47,372 bases of DNA from an uncultured Raoultella sp. (GTDB taxonomy: Bacteria > Pseudomonadota > Gammaproteobacteria > Enterobacterales > Enterobacteriaceae): NCBI GenBank assembly GCA_900759445.1, contig CAAEVH010000029.1, positions 1 through 47,372 on the forward strand. Direction: 5' to 3'. The notes under the pieces are model-generated. The model searched no databases, was not told where the DNA came from, and saw only the letters and a list, made by a program, of their open reading frames with translations. A program made the translations under genes and the position numbers. The stretch's first letter is position 1. Every line of letters begins with the position of its first letter. Below are positions 44,484 through 47,372 of this stretch, piece by piece.

Positions 44484-45374
44484 ATGGCGAAACGGGAAAA
44501 CTATAATGATTTATACCTGTTCATGCAGGTGGTGCGGGAAGGGAGTTTTACCGCTGCGGCACAACGACTCGGCCTCGCACAATCAGGTATAAGCCGTTCT
44601 GTACGCGAACTTGAAGAAAGACTGGGCGTTCAGCTTCTGGCTCGCACTACGCGTAGGCTATCGCTCACCCATGCCGGCGAACAACTCTACCGGACCATTG
44701 AGTCAGGATTCGACGCTTTAGATATGGGGCTTGCCACGCTGGCCCATTATCGGCAGTCCCCGTCAGGTACGGTACGGATTAATGCCAGTCAGCACGCTAT
44801 TGATAAACTGCTCCTGCCAAAGCTTGCGGTGTTTAAGCAACGCTATCCTGACATCCGGCTGGAACTCATCAGCGAAAGTCGGTTTGTCGATATTATTGCG
44901 GAAAGATTCGATGCCGGTGTACGTCTCGGACCGGAAGTTGGCGGTGGCATGATAGCGGTCCGTATTTCCCCCGACATGGAGATGGCCATTGTTGGTACGC
45001 CAGAACACTTTCGCCGCTATGGCTTTCCACAAGTCCCGGCAGATTTGGCGGTTCATCCCTGCATCGCTTATCAATTTGGCGATGGAAGCCTCTATACATG
45101 GGAGCTTCAACAGGATGGTAAAAAAATAACTCATCAGCCGCAGGGACAATGGGCTTTTGCTGACAGTTATATGGAAGCCAAAGCCGCCAGACTGGGGCTG
45201 GGGCTGGCTTATGTTCCGGAAGAACTGGTGTCCGATGATTTAGAAGAGGGTTCGCTCATCAGAGTTTTACAACGCTACAGTCAACGCCTGGAAGGCTCAT
45301 TTCTCTATTATCCGCACCGCAATGTTTCTCCCGCTCTGCGAGCAGTTATCGATACACTGAGAATTTATGAATGA
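44484..45374 (+). CDS. LysR-family transcriptional regulator
   Basis: The 296-residue regulator has an N-terminal winged helix (LYLFMQVVREGSFTAAAQRLG, then AQSGISRSVRELEERLGVQL) and a LysR substrate-binding domain with DAGVRLGPEVGGGMIAV near 152. GAGGG lies 8 bp before ATG 44484, and an upstream GTG at 44481 is less favoured. Closely related regulators sit beside redox or aromatic-compound enzymes. Divergent from the hydrolase gene. Confidence 0.88.
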   Translation: MAKRENYNDLYLFMQVVREGSFTAAAQRLGLAQSGISRSVRELEERLGVQLLARTTRRLSLTHAGEQLYRTIESGFDALDMGLATLAHYRQSPSGTVRINASQHAIDKLLLPKLAVFKQRYPDIRLELISESRFVDIIAERFDAGVRLGPEVGGGMIAVRISPDMEMAIVGTPEHFRRYGFPQVPADLAVHPCIAYQFGDGSLYTWELQQDGKKITHQPQGQWAFADSYMEAKAARLGLGLAYVPEELVSDDLEEGSLIRVLQRYSQRLEGSFLYYPHRNVSPALRAVIDTLRIYE

Positions 45375-45425
45375 AGGCGAGGCTGCACACGTGTCAGGGT
45401 AACGGGTCTGAGCGAGGTGCGGGCC

Positions 45426-45938
45426 TTATATACACATCCCCATTAACTTGAGTATGCTCCTCTGTGAATTTGTTTCGAAAATGATGTCGCTGATGTGTTT
45501 CATTCCCTGCTTTTTATAGAATTTTTGAGCACGTTCATTTTGTTCAAGAACCTCCAGCCATAAATATTTTTTCCCCTGACTTCGGGCAAGATCTATGACT
45601 TTATTAAACATTAGTTGACCGTAATGCTGATTCGTTTTGGTTGGGGCAAGGTAGAGTTTATTAAGTAAAACACCGCTGATGTCTGTATTCGGGATAGTTG
45701 CTTGCCATGTCAGCTTCACAAAACCAATCGGCTGCTCGATTTCAACTATATACCAGCTAATGTTTTTATCATTAATACTCTGCTCAATAACAGGAAGTGA
45801 ATATTCACCCTCCAAATAATTATCAAATTCTGATTCTGACTTCCACATATGCTTAAAGTGCGCAGTATAGAAGCGGTAGCCAAGCTCATTTAGTAATGCC
45901 GAATCGGCTAATGTTGCTTGTCGTATGATTAAAGACAT
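45426..45938 (-). CDS. GNAT N-acetyltransferase
   Basis: The 170-residue protein shows GNAT features: RQATLADSALLNELGYRFYT at the start, KLYLAPTKTNQHYGQLMFNK near 95 (acetyl-CoA loop in degenerate form) and NERAQKFYKKQGMKH near 135. Its coding DNA is much richer in A and T than its neighbours, which suggests recent transfer. GGGAG lies upstream of the ATG. Substrate unknown. Confidence 0.8.
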   Translation of the reverse strand: MSLIIRQATLADSALLNELGYRFYTAHFKHMWKSESEFDNYLEGEYSLPVIEQSINDKNISWYIVEIEQPIGFVKLTWQATIPNTDISGVLLNKLYLAPTKTNQHYGQLMFNKVIDLARSQGKKYLWLEVLEQNERAQKFYKKQGMKHISDIIFETNSQRSILKLMGMCI

Positions 45939-46196
45939 GGGAGAGACCCTTACTTTATGAGAGAAAAATGATCTTAAATTTGTAATATATACGGCCTGTT
46001 AAGTCTACATGTCCGTTGTGACTGTCTTACCCTCAAACTTTGAATACGCAATCTAAGGTCTGAAGTTGGTGGAACTGGACCATTAAGTTATTTTTTATCG
46101 ATGTTAGCTTCTGGCTCGAAGCAGGCAGGCCAACTGATTGCCTGGTCTGCTTTGAGCGAAAATGAAAAGACATCTTCCGAACTTGCGGCTGTTCAT
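45939..46196. other. AT-rich spacer downstream of the BrnQ-type gene
   Basis: No intact gene is seen. The reverse strand from about 46190 to 46100 contains, out of frame with the transporter, a stretch reading DVFSFSLKADQAISWP that resembles the usual BrnQ C-terminal segment. It may be a remnant of the lost tail. Confidence 0.4.
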
Positions 46197-47366
46197 TCAG
46201 GATTTTACAAACAAGCTCATTATTCCCACTGCCAGGGCGCTATAGAAAAGCAACTGATACAGATTCGTCGGCACGTCTGTCCATTTTCTAACGATGCCCA
46301 GCGCGACCACGACCAGCGCAGCCGGGTAAATGGCGCACAGCACGGGAACCGCCATTGCGGTGAGGGAATTCAGTCCCAGCACGGCAAGTGCTGCTGACAC
46401 CATCAGGGAGAGCGTCACCAGCAGCCCATAAGACGCACCGGTCGTCTGGTTGAAATAGCGCGCCGTTCCGGTCGTCAGACCAATGGCCGTGACCAGACAG
46501 GCGAGGGTAATGATCGCCGCCAACAACACCCGGCCATAAACGCCAAAAACAGTCTCGACATAGGCGCTCATCACCTGCATACCGTTCGTTGCGCCCCGCA
46601 CCGGGCTGTGGGACCCCATCGACAGATAGCAGATATAAATCACGGCCAGACCTGCAGCGGCAATAAAGGCTGCGGCGGTGGAATGGGTGAAGATGCCCCG
46701 CGGATGGTGGATCCCGCGCTGCTTAAGCGTGTGGGTGATAATGGCGCCAAAGCACAGCGCACTGATCACATCCAGGGTCTGATAACCGTTGACGAACCCT
46801 GTATCGAACGCGCGAGTTTGATACGCGGTTGTGGCGGTCGTGAGCTCACCAATCGGATGTAACCAGGCACATATGCCGATAAAAATCAGGGCACTAATTT
46901 TAATGGGCGAAAGGAAGAAACCGACGATTTCCAGCAGTTTTCCGGGCTTAGCCAGCGTCGCGCCAGCAAGGCCAAAGAACGCGGCGGAAAATATAATCTT
47001 CTGCATCAGGGAACTAGCTGCGCCATCGGTGATGACTTCGTAGCTAATCGTCGCGGTGCGTGGCGTACCAAATAAAACCCCCAGCGTTAAAAAGCAAATG
47101 CCAATAAAAATCAGGCTCGGCCATTTGCCTAAGGGTTTCGTTAATTCCGCGATATCACCGCCATTAATGGCAAGGGAAATAATCGCCAGCGCCGGGAACA
47201 GAACCGCTGTGATGATAAAGCCAAAGCCTGCATTAAAGGCGTTTGCGCCCGCCTGCATGCCGACCAGCGGCGGGAATATAATATTGCCTGCGCCCAAAAA
47301 AAGCGCAAGTGTCATCCCGCCAAGAGCCATTGTCTCTGGCAATGAAAGTCTGGTGTTTGCTGTCAT
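46197..47366 (-). CDS. Branched-chain amino acid:cation symporter, BrnQ family, short C terminus
   Basis: The 389-residue membrane protein has the LIVCS signature: LALFLGAGNIIFPPLVGMQAG near residue 20 and GTPRTATISYEV near 100. It would import leucine, isoleucine or valine with Na+. Family members are usually about 430-440 residues; this one stops after NLYQLLFYSALAVGIMSLFVKS, losing roughly the last membrane helix. It may be a genuine short form or a truncated gene. The ATG lies 6 bp from the window edge, so its promoter is not visible. Confidence 0.83.
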   Translation of the reverse strand: MTANTRLSLPETMALGGMTLALFLGAGNIIFPPLVGMQAGANAFNAGFGFIITAVLFPALAIISLAINGGDIAELTKPLGKWPSLIFIGICFLTLGVLFGTPRTATISYEVITDGAASSLMQKIIFSAAFFGLAGATLAKPGKLLEIVGFFLSPIKISALIFIGICAWLHPIGELTTATTAYQTRAFDTGFVNGYQTLDVISALCFGAIITHTLKQRGIHHPRGIFTHSTAAAFIAAAGLAVIYICYLSMGSHSPVRGATNGMQVMSAYVETVFGVYGRVLLAAIITLACLVTAIGLTTGTARYFNQTTGASYGLLVTLSLMVSAALAVLGLNSLTAMAVPVLCAIYPAALVVVALGIVRKWTDVPTNLYQLLFYSALAVGIMSLFVKS

Positions 47367-47372
47367 TATTAA

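Noticed and set aside
46050..46100. Stretch GGTGGAACTGGACCATTAAG, considered as an insertion-sequence end
   Set aside because: No matching inverted end, transposase or target duplication is seen, and I do not recognise the terminus.

Overview
The window reads as chromosome of an Enterobacteriaceae member close to Salmonella, Escherichia and above all Citrobacter. The backbone is E. coli-like: lpp (5' end only), pykF with a Cra site, fumD (ydhZ), the complete ydhYVWXUT operon, and the tandem valV-valW tRNA-Val(GAC) genes. A complete tetrathionate reductase locus (ttrACB, ttrS, ttrR) lies between pykF and fumD, as in Salmonella, but no SPI-2 type III secretion genes are present. ttr together with an intact ydh operon fits the Citrobacter freundii group best. 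The genus assignment is an inference.

Layout. 1-4930: start of lpp, pykF, and a MetNIQ-type ABC importer whose binding protein is not a lipoprotein. 4929-12270: tetrathionate respiration (TtrA catalytic Mo subunit, TtrC quinol-linked anchor, TtrB FeS subunit; TtrS/TtrR two-component system) with a divergent control region holding a perfect 14-bp palindrome and an FNR-like site. 12363-18909: fumD, then a canonical FNR promoter, a long structured leader and ydhYVWXUT (YdhV is an AOR-type Mo/W enzyme). 18919-37646: about 19 kb of accessory genes between ydhT and valW, where E. coli has ydhS and ydhR. 37847-38004: valW and valV. 38204-47366: glutathione peroxidase, a second GAPDH, a DJ-1/AraC regulator, acetyltransferases, a NepI-like efflux pump, a secreted hydrolase with a divergent LysR regulator, and a shortened BrnQ-type transporter.

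The accessory block has three parts. (i) A polar amino acid ABC importer (18919-22024) and an unannotated 46-residue ORF with its own promoter and terminator (22230-22370). (ii) A probable periplasmic spermidine-oxidation and GABA module (22702-33966): amino acid/GABA-type permease, cytosolic PDC sensor protein, FadR-type regulator, aminobutyraldehyde dehydrogenase, exported SnoaL-like protein, Tat-exported spermidine dehydrogenase, exported triheme cytochrome c, MocR regulator and GABA aminotransferase. Together they could convert spermidine to 4-aminobutyraldehyde, GABA and succinate semialdehyde, passing electrons from the first step through the cytochrome into the respiratory chain. (iii) A FecCD-type ABC importer (34142-36937) preceded by a near-consensus ModE operator, with a signal-less ModA-like protein beside it, which points to molybdate or tungstate uptake. 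This fits the nearby Mo enzymes TtrA and YdhV.

All functional calls rest on reading the sequence and on remembered family features. No database search was run.
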